From the NCBI RefSeq assembly GCF_900111765.1, contig NZ_FOIB01000005.1, forward strand, positions 682,001 through 746,000: 64,000 nucleotides of DNA, given 5' to 3'. Each line of letters starts with the position of its first letter. Position 1 is the stretch's first letter. Below the pieces are notes generated by a model. That model was not told the DNA's origin, searched no databases, and saw only the letters and a list, made by a program, of their open reading frames with translations. Below are positions 44,957 to 55,356 of the stretch, piece by piece. This DNA is from Myxococcus fulvus (GTDB taxonomy: Bacteria; Myxococcota; Myxococcia; Myxococcales; Myxococcaceae). Made by a program: the position numbers and the translations under genes.

Positions 44957-45869
44957 TGCGGATGGCCGAGGGCAGGAGCGTGAACGTCGCGGGCAGGCGG
45001 CCCGGCGTCTCGCCATCGACGTCGAGGAACACCTCCTGCTCGTCGACGGGCTCGGCGTGCACCGACTGGCAGCGCAGCCGGCGCGTGCCCTTCCAGGTGA
45101 CGTGGGAGCCGTTGTAGACGCCCTTCGACTTGAGCAGGAAGTCGCTCAGGCCGTAGCCGGACCAGATGGTGATGTCGAAGGCGCCGTCGTGGGTGATGGC
45201 GTCGGGCGCGACGAACATGCCGCTGCCGAAGTAGCGGCCATTGGCCACGGCCACGGCGGTGACATCGAGCGTCTCCGCGGGCCCGCCGTCGGTGGACACC
45301 TTCACCTTTCGCTCGGTGTACTTCACCAGGCCCTTCAGCGTGCCCCAGACGAAGCTGAAGTTGCCGCCGAGCGCCTTGCTGCCGCTGTTCACCTCGCGGG
45401 CCACCACCGCGCTGACGCCGAACGAGGCGATGTTCGCGAAGTAGCGCGTCGCGGGCTTGCCATCGTTGTCGATGAAGTCGAGCCGGCCCACGTCGAACGG
45501 CTCCGTGGTGTCGGTGCGCAGGCGCTCCAGGGAGGACTCCAGGTCCAGGCCCCAGCCGAAGGTGCGGCGGAAGTCGCCGCCGGTGCCACGGGGGATGAGG
45601 CCGAGGGCCGCGTTCGGGTTGATGGCCTTGCCGTCGCGGAAGAAGCCGTTGGTCACTTCGTTGAGGGTGCCGTCACCGCCCACGGCGACGATGCACTCGT
45701 AGCCCTGGTCGATGGCCTCGCGGGTGATGCGCGCGGCGTCCATCCCGCCCTGGGTGAAGCCATGCCCGAAGTCGCCGAGCACCCTTCCCACCTGCGCGGC
45801 AATCTCCACCCAGCGCTTTCCAGTCTGACCATTCGCGCTGCGCGGGTTGACCACGAGGAACGTCTTCAT
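44946..45869 (-). CDS. Diacylglycerol/lipid kinase family protein (YegS/DagK-like)
   Basis: A 307-residue protein with NPRSANGQTGK (nucleotide-binding start), IVAVGGDGTLNEVTNG and GLIPRGTGGDFRR, all hallmarks of the diacylglycerol-kinase catalytic domain, and a C-terminal beta domain. It would phosphorylate diacylglycerol or a related lipid. ATG at 45869 is preferred; a GTG at 45875 is possible. It is convergent with the DUF2306-like gene. Confidence 0.9.
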   Translation of the reverse strand: MKTFLVVNPRSANGQTGKRWVEIAAQVGRVLGDFGHGFTQGGMDAARITREAIDQGYECIVAVGGDGTLNEVTNGFFRDGKAINPNAALGLIPRGTGGDFRRTFGWGLDLESSLERLRTDTTEPFDVGRLDFIDNDGKPATRYFANIASFGVSAVVAREVNSGSKALGGNFSFVWGTLKGLVKYTERKVKVSTDGGPAETLDVTAVAVANGRYFGSGMFVAPDAITHDGAFDITIWSGYGLSDFLLKSKGVYNGSHVTWKGTRRLRCQSVHAEPVDEQEVFLDVDGETPGRLPATFTLLPSAIRIKV

Positions 45870-46005
45870 CGGCACCTACCCCTCCCTGTAACGCCCCTGT
45901 TTACGCGGTTGTGGCGCCAACCTCCACTTCGCGACACCCCTCCCCAGGTCGTCCAGGTCCCCACGACCCCGCCCCCTCGCTGACGCAGCGCACAGACCCC
46001 GGCCG

Positions 46006-46530
46006 TCACCCCACGTCCACCGCCCGGGCGAGTGACACATTCCAGTCAGAGGGCAGGTCCGCGTCGCAGAAGGCGCAGACGAACCACCGCTCCTTCACCA
46101 GGGTGACTTCGCCGCACGCCAGGCACCGCCGGAAGTCCATCGCCCCGGTGAAGCCCGTGGGCAAGTGGAGCCCCAAGGAAGCCAGGGCCCGGGCCACGGC
46201 CGCCCAGCAGGTGACGTCCGGGCAGTAGCCGGTGGACAGGTTCGAGACTTCGGCAACGGCGGGCTGCCCTCCGTCCAGCCGGAAGCGAAGCTCTCCGGCC
46301 GCGAGCACCTCCTCGCCGTCCGCGCACGCGACGTGTTCGGAGCGGCGTGGCGCCAGGCGCAGGCGTCCGAGCAGGTCGACGACGTAGGTCGCTCCTTCGC
46401 TGAAGGCCTCCGGTTGAGCGGAAAGCCAGACGCGGAGCTCTGACGGAGACGTCACGGGTGTCCCAGGCGTTCCGAGCGAGCGCTGTCGAATCTCGCGGGA
46501 CCCCACGTAGCTGTAGGCAAGCAATCGCAT
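46006..46530 (-). CDS. Hypothetical protein with C-terminal zinc ribbon
   Basis: A 174-residue protein. The middle has EVSNLSTGYCPDVTCWAAVA and the end has CLACG...CAFCD, a four-cysteine zinc ribbon. I recognise similar proteins only as uncharacterised. The ATG at 46530 is chosen because the upstream in-frame part has no protein-like pattern. It stands alone between the lipid kinase and phzF genes on the same strand. Confidence 0.7.
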   Translation of the reverse strand: MRLLAYSYVGSREIRQRSLGTPGTPVTSPSELRVWLSAQPEAFSEGATYVVDLLGRLRLAPRRSEHVACADGEEVLAAGELRFRLDGGQPAVAEVSNLSTGYCPDVTCWAAVARALASLGLHLPTGFTGAMDFRRCLACGEVTLVKERWFVCAFCDADLPSDWNVSLARAVDVG

Positions 46531-46688
46531 GCGGCGCGGACGGGACTGGACACCCGACACGGACAAGAAGCCACACGAACCGTGAGGCGCAAGCCAAGAC
46601 GCGGCTCCCGGTCTCATCTCCCCGTAGCGCCACCCCAGACTTCACCTGCGAACCGAAGGGCCTCTCGAACACCTCACCGCACCGTCCC

Positions 46689-46711
46689 GCTGCACGCCTC
46701 AAACGTGCAGC
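46689..46711. terminator. Hairpin between phzF and the zinc-ribbon gene
   Basis: Perfect 8-bp stem GCTGCACG / CGTGCAGC with a 7-nt loop, about 78 bp past the phzF stop on the minus strand. It may end the phzF transcript together with the next hairpin. Confidence 0.4.
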
Positions 46712-46737
46712 AGAGCTTCGAGCTCCATCACCAGCGG

Positions 46738-46757
46738 GCCCGAGAGGACTCTCGGGC
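46738..46757. terminator. Tight hairpin downstream of phzF
   Basis: Perfect 9-bp stem GCCCGAGAG / CTCTCGGGC with a 2-nt centre, 31 bp past the phzF stop. Near-palindromic, so it could also be a protein-binding site. Confidence 0.45.
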
Positions 46758-46787
46758 AGTCCTCATCACCGGTCCGATGCACGCGCG

Positions 46788-47675
46788 TCAAACGCGCAGC
46801 GAGCCCTCGAGCACCGTCACCGCGACACCACCGATGCGGGCCTGCTCGGGATGCCCCGCGCGTCCGGTGACCTCGACCTCGATGCGCCCCGGCTTGCCGA
46901 TGGCATCACCTTGCTCGATGCGCGCCCGGACCGTTCCACCCGTGGCTGGCAACTCCAGGGCACCGTGCATCGACAGGTACACACCGAGCGGCCCCGCGGC
47001 CGAGCCCGTCACAGGGTCCTCCGGCACACCCAGCCCCGGCACGAAGTAGCGAGAGTGCGCCACGCTCCCCGCCTCACGCGTCTCGCGCGTGAAGACATAC
47101 AGCCCACGCAGCCCATGCGGCCGGAGCAGCTCCGCCAGCGCCCCCGAGCGCGCCGCCAATGCCCACACATCCTCGCGCCGACGGAACGGCACCATCAGCC
47201 GCTGTGCATTGCGCCGCACCGGGAGCGACGCATCCACCATCTCCGCCGTCCCGCCCACCAGCGAGAGCACCTGTGACAACGGAACCGGCGACTCCAACCA
47301 CGGGCTCTTGGGCGTCACGATCCACGCGCGGCTGCCACCTGACTCCAGCGCCTCCAGCTCCACATCGAGCAGACCGGCCGCGCACTCCAACCGCGTCGCC
47401 CCGGAGCGCGGCAACAGCCCTTTCTCGGACAGCAGATGGAACGTCGCCACCGTGGCGTGGCCGCAGAAATCAATCTCCGCCTCCGGCGTGAAGTACCGCA
47501 GCTTCACCCCCTGCGCCCCGGGGCCCGCCAGCACGAAGGCCGTCTCCGATGCACCCACCGCCGCGGCGATGCGCTGCATGGCGTCCTCCCCTAACCCCGC
47601 CGCATCCAGGACCACTCCCGCGCGGTTGCCGGCACCCGGCGTCCGCGTGAAGGCATCGACAATGCTCACCTGCAT
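46788..47675 (-). CDS. PhzF-family isomerase/epimerase-like protein
   Basis: A 295-residue protein of the diaminopimelate-epimerase fold. Visible motifs are GAGNRAGVVLDAAG, ASETAFV with the catalytic-type glutamate, AEIDFCGHATVATFHLL and EDPVTGSAAGPLGVYL. Substrate unknown; most members are not phenazine enzymes. ATG at 47675 starts at the first beta strand. It is divergent from a MocR-type regulator with which it shares a 123-bp control region, so it is probably regulated by it. Confidence 0.9.
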   Translation of the reverse strand: MQVSIVDAFTRTPGAGNRAGVVLDAAGLGEDAMQRIAAAVGASETAFVLAGPGAQGVKLRYFTPEAEIDFCGHATVATFHLLSEKGLLPRSGATRLECAAGLLDVELEALESGGSRAWIVTPKSPWLESPVPLSQVLSLVGGTAEMVDASLPVRRNAQRLMVPFRRREDVWALAARSGALAELLRPHGLRGLYVFTRETREAGSVAHSRYFVPGLGVPEDPVTGSAAGPLGVYLSMHGALELPATGGTVRARIEQGDAIGKPGRIEVEVTGRAGHPEQARIGGVAVTVLEGSLRV

Positions 47676-47715
47676 GGTGTGCTCCTCCGCTGGCCACCTC
47701 GCTCGATGGCCGTGG

Positions 47716-47806
47716 ATTGTACCGAAACAATCGACCTCAAGAATCGACACAATCGATGCATTGCGCGGAGCCGCCCGTCAACCGTATGAATTGTCACCAT
47801 GACAAT
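47716..47806. promoter_or_regulatory. phzF-mocR control region with repeat elements
   Basis: Three elements with common bases: ATTGT-N6-ACAAT (47716-47731); the direct repeat ACAATCGA at 47727-47734 and 47749-47756 (start-to-start 22 bp, about two helical turns); and the perfect palindrome ATTGTCA-CCA-TGACAAT (47790-47806). The last includes the mocR ATG at 47799, so binding there would block mocR expression. GntR/MocR proteins typically bind such direct or inverted repeats (family knowledge). Confidence 0.55.
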
Positions 47807-49205
47807 CTGGACGCCCAACCTCCGCGACCGAGAGGGTCCGCTGTACCGGGTCATTGCGGATGCGCTCGGCGCGGACATCGAGGAGGGCCGCCTCGCTCCG
47901 GGGACGCGCCTGCCAACCCACCGGGAGCTCGCTGAGAAGGTTGGCGTCACCGTGGGCACGGTGACTCGGGCCTACGCGGAGGCGGAGCGCCGAGGCCTCA
48001 TCGGCGGTGAGGTGGGCCGAGGCACCTTCGTCCGCCACCGCGACACGCCCCGCCACCTGCCCTCCCCCGCACCGGCTGAAGGGGACGACGCCCTGGTGGA
48101 GCTGGGCCTCAACTGGCCCGCTACACCACCGAAGGACCCGGCCAGCGCCGCATTCGCGAAGACTCTGGACGCCATGCAACGCTCGCCCCGCGTCGCGGAG
48201 TTGCTTGAGTACGCCCCGCACCTGGGCCACCTCGCGCACCGTGAGGCCGGCGCCGAGTGGATGTCCCGCTTCGGCCTCGACGTGTCCCCGGCGCGCGTCA
48301 TGGTGTGTTCCGGTGGCCAGCACGCGATGGAGGTGGCGCTCAATGTCCTCACGCGCCCGGGCGACACGGTGCTCTGCGAGGCCCTCACCTATCCGGGCCT
48401 CAAGGTGCTCGCCAGCCGCCTCCACCTGCGTCTGCAGGGCGTGGCCATGGACGCACAAGGGCTCCTGCCCGAGGCATTGGAGACCGCGTGCCGGAGCGGC
48501 GCGAAGGTCCTCTTCTGTCTGCCCAACCTCCAGAACCCCACCGGCGCCGTCATGTCCGAGGAGCGCCGCCGCCGCATCGCCGCCGTGGCTCGCAAGCACG
48601 GGCTCTCCGTCGTGGAGGACGACGCCTACGGGCTGCTGCTCGACAAGCGCCCGCCCCCGCTCTGCGCGCTCCTGCCCGAGTCCGGCTGGTTCATCGCGGG
48701 TGTCTCCAAGCTGCTCGCCCCGGGCTTGCGCATCGGCTACCTCGCGGCGCCCGAGGGCCCTGGCACGGAGCGCCTCGCGGAAGAGGCCGCGCTCGCCTCA
48801 CGCATGACTCCAGCGCTCACGGCCGAGCTCGCCGCGAGATGGGTGAACGACGGCACCGCGGACGAGCTCGTCACCCGCCGTCGACGCGAGGCCCGGGAGC
48901 GACTGGAGCTGGCGAAGGAAATCCTAGGAGACAGGCTGCGGCGAACACCCGCGAACCACATCACCTACCACCTGTGGCTCGAGCTACCCGGCGGCTTCCG
49001 CGCGGAGCCCTTCACGTCGCAGGCCCGTCGGCGCGGCGTCTCCGTCACACCCGCCGAGGTCTTCAGCGTGGGTCCCGCCACCGCGCCGGCGGCGGTGCGC
49101 CTGTGCCTGGGAGCACCGCGCACCCGCGCCGCGCTGGAGAAGGGCCTCCAGCGCCTGAAAGACACGCTGGAGGGAGGGCCCGAGCCCCTCGCCTCCATCG
49201 TCTGA
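47799..49205 (+). CDS. MocR-type regulator: GntR HTH fused to PLP aminotransferase fold
   Basis: A 468-residue protein. N-terminal GntR winged helix (about 10-78: LYRVIADALGADIEEG, LAPGTRLPTHRELAEKVGVT), linker, and class I aminotransferase-like domain (about 120-465) with NLQNPTGAVMS and the PLP lysine K304 in AGVSKLLAPGLRIGY. It probably controls the divergent phzF gene in response to an amino-acid or PLP-linked signal. The C-terminal codons and stop lie in the first copy of a 47-bp direct repeat. Confidence 0.9.
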   Translation: MTIWTPNLRDREGPLYRVIADALGADIEEGRLAPGTRLPTHRELAEKVGVTVGTVTRAYAEAERRGLIGGEVGRGTFVRHRDTPRHLPSPAPAEGDDALVELGLNWPATPPKDPASAAFAKTLDAMQRSPRVAELLEYAPHLGHLAHREAGAEWMSRFGLDVSPARVMVCSGGQHAMEVALNVLTRPGDTVLCEALTYPGLKVLASRLHLRLQGVAMDAQGLLPEALETACRSGAKVLFCLPNLQNPTGAVMSEERRRRIAAVARKHGLSVVEDDAYGLLLDKRPPPLCALLPESGWFIAGVSKLLAPGLRIGYLAAPEGPGTERLAEEAALASRMTPALTAELAARWVNDGTADELVTRRRREARERLELAKEILGDRLRRTPANHITYHLWLELPGGFRAEPFTSQARRRGVSVTPAEVFSVGPATAPAAVRLCLGAPRTRAALEKGLQRLKDTLEGGPEPLASIV

Positions 49206-49209
49206 CGAC
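49163..49209 (+). repeat. 47-bp direct repeat, copy 1
   Basis: Identical over 47 bp to 50616-50662. It contains the last 14 codons and TGA of mocR and four following bases. It marks the left edge of the WD40 islet. Confidence 0.95.
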
Positions 49210-49378
49210 GCATCTCTCAATCGCCCCCAAGCACTCTCTCGGCGCGGACGCATCGACTCTTTCTCTGTGCGCCTGACTGGAGTTGCACTGGTCACGTGGC
49301 GCCCCGTCCGTGACATGGACGAGGAGATTGTCAGGTGGCCGCAGGTCCCCCGGGTTCGTTCACGGGCAGGAGCTCTGG

Positions 49379-49585
49379 ATGCACCCGGGCCACGCCTTCG
49401 TCCGCATCGACATGGGGGCTGGGCTCGAATCAGGTCAGGACCCGATGGCGTCGGGGTCCAGCAAGCGGACGGGTATCCACATCACCCAGGTCCGGGAGAC
49501 GCCAGAAGCGCGCGAGGCCCGGCTCAGGGCCTGGGCCTACGCCGTGCATATCGAGTTCATCCCACCGTTTGCGCAGTGCCTCTAA
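49379..49585 (+). CDS. Small hypothetical protein in the repeat-bounded islet
   Basis: A 68-residue ORF starting with MHPGHAFVRIDMGAG. AGGAG stands 6 bp before the ATG and codon third positions are mostly G/C, as in real genes here. A longer frame from 49283 lacks such support. The stop TAA is directly followed by the WD40 ATG, so the two may be co-translated. No family recognised; it could be a remnant of a larger gene. Confidence 0.5.
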   Translation: MHPGHAFVRIDMGAGLESGQDPMASGSSKRTGIHITQVRETPEAREARLRAWAYAVHIEFIPPFAQCL

Positions 49586-50593
49586 ATGGACCCGGACAGG
49601 CCGCCAGCCGTCGCGGGCTTTGCGACAATGACTCCTCGAATCGTGACACCCGAGAACGCCAAGCAACTGACCCGGCTGCGACAGCTCGGAGAGCCGACCC
49701 TCCATCCGGACTATTGGGGGCAGGTGCTGACCTTCGACCCCCGGTCACGCCTGCTCGTCTCCATGGTGCTGGGAAGCAAGGGACGACTCCGATGGTGGGA
49801 CCTCCAGGACGAATTGCCGCATCCCCGAGTCGTCCAGCCCCTTCCGGGCGGGCTTGAGGCGGTAGTCCTCCCGGATGCCCAGACCATCATGTCGGTCACC
49901 GTCGGAGGGCAGCTCCAGGCCTGGTCGGCGGCCGACGGACGGGCGCTGCGCTCGGCGCATCTCGGACTGACCACCTCGGGCATCGACCTGTCTCGCCAGG
50001 GAGACCTCCTGCTGGTAGCGGGGGTTTCTGGAGACCTCCGCCTCTGGGACGTCGCCCACTGGCGGCCTCTCCGGGACCTGGAACCGGCCTCCGCGTTGCT
50101 CTACGGCTGCGCACTCTCTGCCGATGCGACGCTGGCAGCCGCGGGTGCGGCGGATGACCGGGGCGAGAACGAAACCCAGGGCTCGATTCGCATCTGGGAC
50201 GTAGCAACCGGCGCCTCGCGCGGCGTCATCTCCGTGCAAGCCTCCCGCGTCTGGGACGTGGCCTTTACGCCCTCGGGCAACCTGCTCGCCGCCGGCACGT
50301 CGGTGGACGACATCATCCTGGTCGACGTGGTGAGCATGAAGGTGGTGGGGACGCTCAAGGGCCCGCCCGCCGGAGCCTGGCGCCTGAGCTTCAATTCCGA
50401 CGGTTCTCTGCTCGCGATAGGAGCGGATACGGGCGCCTTCGTCGTGCTGAGGACTGACGGGGGAGGATGCGTCCACGCCTATTCGGACAAGGACGACCAG
50501 CAGGCCAGCGCCGCGGTCTTCTCCCCGGATGGCCGGTTCGTCGCATGGGGAGAGGACTTGGCGCAGGTGGGTGTGTGGGGCGTTGATGCGTAA
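49586..50593 (+). CDS. WD40-repeat beta-propeller protein in the islet
   Basis: A 335-residue protein with about seven WD-like units (LRWWDLQDE, LQAWSAADG, LRLWDVAHW, IRIWDVATG, IILVDVVSM, FVVLRTDGG, VGVWGVDA), enough for one seven-bladed propeller. No signal peptide or other domain. The ATG at 49586 abuts the stop of the small ORF; an ATG at 49628 (TPRIVTPENA) would also leave the propeller intact. It is the main cargo of the 47-bp repeat islet. Partners unknown. Confidence 0.78.
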   Translation: MDPDRPPAVAGFATMTPRIVTPENAKQLTRLRQLGEPTLHPDYWGQVLTFDPRSRLLVSMVLGSKGRLRWWDLQDELPHPRVVQPLPGGLEAVVLPDAQTIMSVTVGGQLQAWSAADGRALRSAHLGLTTSGIDLSRQGDLLLVAGVSGDLRLWDVAHWRPLRDLEPASALLYGCALSADATLAAAGAADDRGENETQGSIRIWDVATGASRGVISVQASRVWDVAFTPSGNLLAAGTSVDDIILVDVVSMKVVGTLKGPPAGAWRLSFNSDGSLLAIGADTGAFVVLRTDGGGCVHAYSDKDDQQASAAVFSPDGRFVAWGEDLAQVGVWGVDA

Positions 50594-50615
50594 CGCCCCA
50601 CCACTTGCAGCCGTG

Positions 50616-50661
50616 CACGCTGGAGGGAGGGCCCGAGCCCCTCGCCTCCATCGTCTGACGA

Positions 50662-50662
<1 letters not shown>
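50616..50662 (+). repeat. 47-bp direct repeat, copy 2
   Basis: Identical over 47 bp to 49163-49209. It ends on the first base of the aspS stop codon (read on the plus strand) and carries a displaced copy of the mocR tail, including its stop codon. It marks the right edge of the islet. Confidence 0.95.
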
Positions 50663-52479
<1,817 letters not shown>

Positions 52480-52807
52480 AAAGACCGCCTGCGCTGTGCG
52501 TAGAGGGAAAGGCGCGGCACCATAAAGAGCGTGGAAACGATGCGTCAAGGAGTCCGCGCCGGCCTGACAGCTCCCAGACGGTCGCCGCCTCACGCGCGTT
52601 CCTGACGGCCCCGAAGGCCTCCCGCCACGCCCGCCTGTCGTCGACCTGCCTGGAGAACCCCACGGGCCCCACGACCTCGTCCCCGCGGCCAGGATGCTCG
52701 GCCCCCTGCCCTGTCCCGCCGCGCGCCCACACCCCGCGTCTCCCTCATGCGCCGCCGACAGCCGGAGGGGAATACACGTTCCGCCCGGACCGGAGTAAAA
52801 CGGCCCC
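52480..52807. other. 328-bp region between aspS and the lipoprotein gene
   Basis: No gene is seen. The part next to aspS has a promoter-like pair on the minus strand. The remainder is GC-rich and shows no strong hairpin. Promoter elements for the plus-strand lipoprotein were not recognised. Confidence 0.5.
52520..52548 (-). promoter_or_regulatory. Candidate aspS promoter
   Basis: On the minus strand, TTGACG (52548-52543) is a near-perfect -35 box. A weak T-rich -10 (CTTTATG area, near 52526-52520) lies about 16-17 bp downstream, leaving a leader of about 35 nt to the aspS ATG. Confidence 0.45.
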
Positions 52808-54091
52808 ATGCTCCGAACAGTCATCGCCACCACCGCCGTGCTCGGCCTGGCCGCCGGCTGTGCGCCCGACCCGAGCGCGCCGGTCAAGATTCGCGCCCTG
52901 GTGCTCTCCAGCAACGGGCAGTACATCCCCGAGGAGGTCGAGCTCAAGACGGTCTCCGACATCGTCGGCCTCAGCGGCAGCGTGGCCGACCTGCACGGCG
53001 GCGCGCGCATCGTCCTGGACCCCAACGACCCGGACCTTGGTGGCGCCACCACCCCCGAGGCCTTCATCAACGCCCTGCTCAAGGACGAGGGCCGCGACGT
53101 CACCGCCAGCTACATCACCCAGGGCGACGTCCTGTGGCCGGCGGACTTCCACACCTGGAACATGGTGACGACGTATTACAACCTCGAGCGCGCCTTCGAT
53201 TACTTCCGCGAGGTCACCAACATCCCGGTCGCGGACTTCAAGAAGCCGCCCAGGACGTACTACTTCCCCGAGTTCCGCACCCCCGCCACCGACAAGGACC
53301 CGCTGCGGGACAACGCCCTGTACTTCTCGGCGATGGACGCCTTCTTCGTGCTGCCCTTCGACGAGCTGCAGCGCGCGCCGCTCGCCATCAACGCGGGCGT
53401 CACCACCCACGAGTACGCGCACCGCGTCTTCAACCAGAAGGCCTACGGCGGAAACCCCTTCCCGCAGGCCCTGGGCACCTGGTCCGACGCCGGCGGCCCC
53501 AGCCCGGGCGCCAACATCCTCAAGTCCATGGACGAGGGCCTGGCGGACCTGCACGCCTACGGCGCCACCTGCCGCTCCAAGAACGGCTGCGACACGCGCT
53601 TCCTCTCCACGTCCTTCGAGGGCCAGTACGCCACCATCGCCGACGAGCGCGACCTGGCCCGCTCGGACCGCTGCATCGACGAGAACCTGCGCGACTCGCT
53701 GCTCAGCGCCAACCTGAACCAGTTCGAGAACTACTACCGCGTGGGCACCATCCTCGCGAGCGCCCTGTACCAGGCGGGCGAGGCCACCGGTCAGCGCGAC
53801 ATCCTGCTGCGCTCCATCGTCACGGCGTACAACGACGAGTCCACGACCACGCCGGGCATCCTGCAGCTCACCCGGCAGTACCTGTCGGACCAGACCAAGT
53901 TCACGCTCGCCGTGGCCGTGACGCCCATCATCACCCACATCACGGACCTGCGCCTGAAGGAGGCCGTCTGCAACGAGGTGATGGACCACCTGCAGATTCC
54001 CCGGGATCTGCTCGTCGGCACCACCAATCCCAACCTCTGCCCGCCCAGCGCCGCGGGCGGCACCACCTGCCCCCGCCTGAGCGAAGACTGA
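52808..54091 (+). CDS. Lipoprotein with zincin metallopeptidase motif
   Basis: A 427-residue lipoprotein (LGLAAGC, Cys about 18). It contains HEYAH (201-205) and MDEGLADLHAYG with E243, the two motifs that place zinc ligands in gluzincin-type peptidases. Pro-peptide-like N-terminal region. A cell-surface or periplasmic protease is likely, but family assignment is uncertain. The stop overlaps the start of the next gene by one base, so they are coupled. Confidence 0.75.
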   Translation: MLRTVIATTAVLGLAAGCAPDPSAPVKIRALVLSSNGQYIPEEVELKTVSDIVGLSGSVADLHGGARIVLDPNDPDLGGATTPEAFINALLKDEGRDVTASYITQGDVLWPADFHTWNMVTTYYNLERAFDYFREVTNIPVADFKKPPRTYYFPEFRTPATDKDPLRDNALYFSAMDAFFVLPFDELQRAPLAINAGVTTHEYAHRVFNQKAYGGNPFPQALGTWSDAGGPSPGANILKSMDEGLADLHAYGATCRSKNGCDTRFLSTSFEGQYATIADERDLARSDRCIDENLRDSLLSANLNQFENYYRVGTILASALYQAGEATGQRDILLRSIVTAYNDESTTTPGILQLTRQYLSDQTKFTLAVAVTPIITHITDLRLKEAVCNEVMDHLQIPRDLLVGTTNPNLCPPSAAGGTTCPRLSED

Positions 54092-54873
54092 TGAGAACCG
54101 CCACCGTGAAGACCTGGCTCACCCGCTGCCTCCTGGGCGGTTTGCTCGTCGCGCCCGCCGCCCACGCGCAGACCGATGACGACCCGTACGCCTATCCTGA
54201 GGACGAGCCGGGCCCCACCCAGGAGCAGCTCGACGAGGAGGAGGCCTACGAGCGCCGCCGCCGCAACGCGGACCAGGTGGAGGAGTTCCGCGAGATCGCC
54301 GAGCAGGAGGGAGAGGAGGGCGACTTCAAGCGGCTCGCCGGCATCGACGACCCCAACAAGGGCTTCGCCGCGGAGCTGCTCGCCGGCGCCCTGCTGCTCG
54401 ACTCGTCCCGAGGCCGCTTCGCCGAGCCCGTGCTCGGCCTGGGCATCCGCGCGACCTGGGAGTACGGCCGCATCCTCGACATCGAGCCTTTGCGCGAGGC
54501 GCTCTGGGCGGACCTGCGCTGGACGTACGGCAGCCAGAGCGACGGCACCAACTTCCTGAAGGGCCGCTCCAGCCAGCACTACTTCACCATCGCCCCCGCC
54601 TACGAGTTCAAGTTCGGCAAGTCGGACTTCGGCATCTTCGGGCAGGTGGGCGGCGGCATCGCCTACCAGGCCACCTCCATCACCATCGACTCCGCCGAGA
54701 CGAAGGTGAACGGCATCAAGCCCGTCATCCAGTACGGCCTGGGCCTGCGCGGACGTCCCCGCGTGTTCGGCGACAGCAACATGAGGCTGTCCCTGCGCCT
54801 GGAGGCCATGGGCTTCCGCCGGGGCTACCTCAACGACTTCTTCCTGGGCGGCAGCGCCGGCATCGCCTTCTGA
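54091..54873 (+). CDS. Outer-membrane beta-barrel-type protein
   Basis: A 260-residue protein with signal peptide (CLLGGLLVAPAAHA), a charged acidic helical linker (about 40-80, EEAYERRRRNADQVEEFREI), and alternating hydrophobic strands (ELLAGALLLDSSRG, YFTIAPAYEFKFG, MRLSLRLEAMGFRRG) ending in aromatic Phe, typical of small outer-membrane barrels. Start ATG at 54091 overlaps the stop of the metallopeptidase (TGATG). Probably an anchor or transporter partner of that lipoprotein (inference). Confidence 0.75.
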   Translation: MRTATVKTWLTRCLLGGLLVAPAAHAQTDDDPYAYPEDEPGPTQEQLDEEEAYERRRRNADQVEEFREIAEQEGEEGDFKRLAGIDDPNKGFAAELLAGALLLDSSRGRFAEPVLGLGIRATWEYGRILDIEPLREALWADLRWTYGSQSDGTNFLKGRSSQHYFTIAPAYEFKFGKSDFGIFGQVGGGIAYQATSITIDSAETKVNGIKPVIQYGLGLRGRPRVFGDSNMRLSLRLEAMGFRRGYLNDFFLGGSAGIAF

Positions 54874-55059
54874 AGAACACTTCCCGGCCGCGCTCGCTCC
54901 CACGCGGGCGCGGCCGAGTGGAAGTTTTTCCACCTCCTGCCCACCGTGCGTTCCCCCGCCCCTCGGCATTCCGAGGAGTTGGGGGTTGGCATATGCCCTG
55001 CTTGTGTCCACCGTCGGGTGTGGGCGTAGAGCCCTCAGGGCGGCGCGGGGAGGCGAGGC

Positions 55060-55299
55060 ATGACAGGCGTGCAGGGACAGACGCAGGGCCAGGGCAAGCA
55101 CTGGGATCCGGTGTGCGGCAAGCAGCTGGAGACGCCGGAGGGCCAGCCCTCCTCGGAGTACAAGAAGCGCCGGTACTTCTTCTGCTCGGAGCGGTGTCGC
55201 CACACCTTCGAGCGTCAGGCGGAGCGCTTCCGTCTCAACGAACTGGCCCGCGTGGGCGCGCTGATGACACCCGGCCGGGTGCGCTGGGGACTCGCCTGA
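55060..55299 (+). CDS. YHS-domain protein
   Basis: A 79-residue protein with HWDPVCGKQLETPEG and RYFFCSERCRHTFE, the cysteine pattern of the YHS domain, which binds metal ions such as copper. Cytoplasmic and single-domain, probably a metal-handling helper. It follows a 186-bp gap and is convergent with recJ. Confidence 0.85.
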   Translation: MTGVQGQTQGQGKHWDPVCGKQLETPEGQPSSEYKKRRYFFCSERCRHTFERQAERFRLNELARVGALMTPGRVRWGLA

Positions 55300-55314
55300 C
55301 GTGACACCCGCGGA

Positions 55315-55335
55315 CCCGCGCGGCACGTGCGCGGG
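55315..55335. terminator. Hairpin between the YHS gene and recJ
   Basis: CCCGCGC (55315-55321) / GCGCGGG (55329-55335) with a 7-nt loop. Seven G/C pairs between convergent genes; no T-tract. Confidence 0.5.
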
Positions 55336-55356
55336 CCCGCCTCACAGCCCGAGGAC

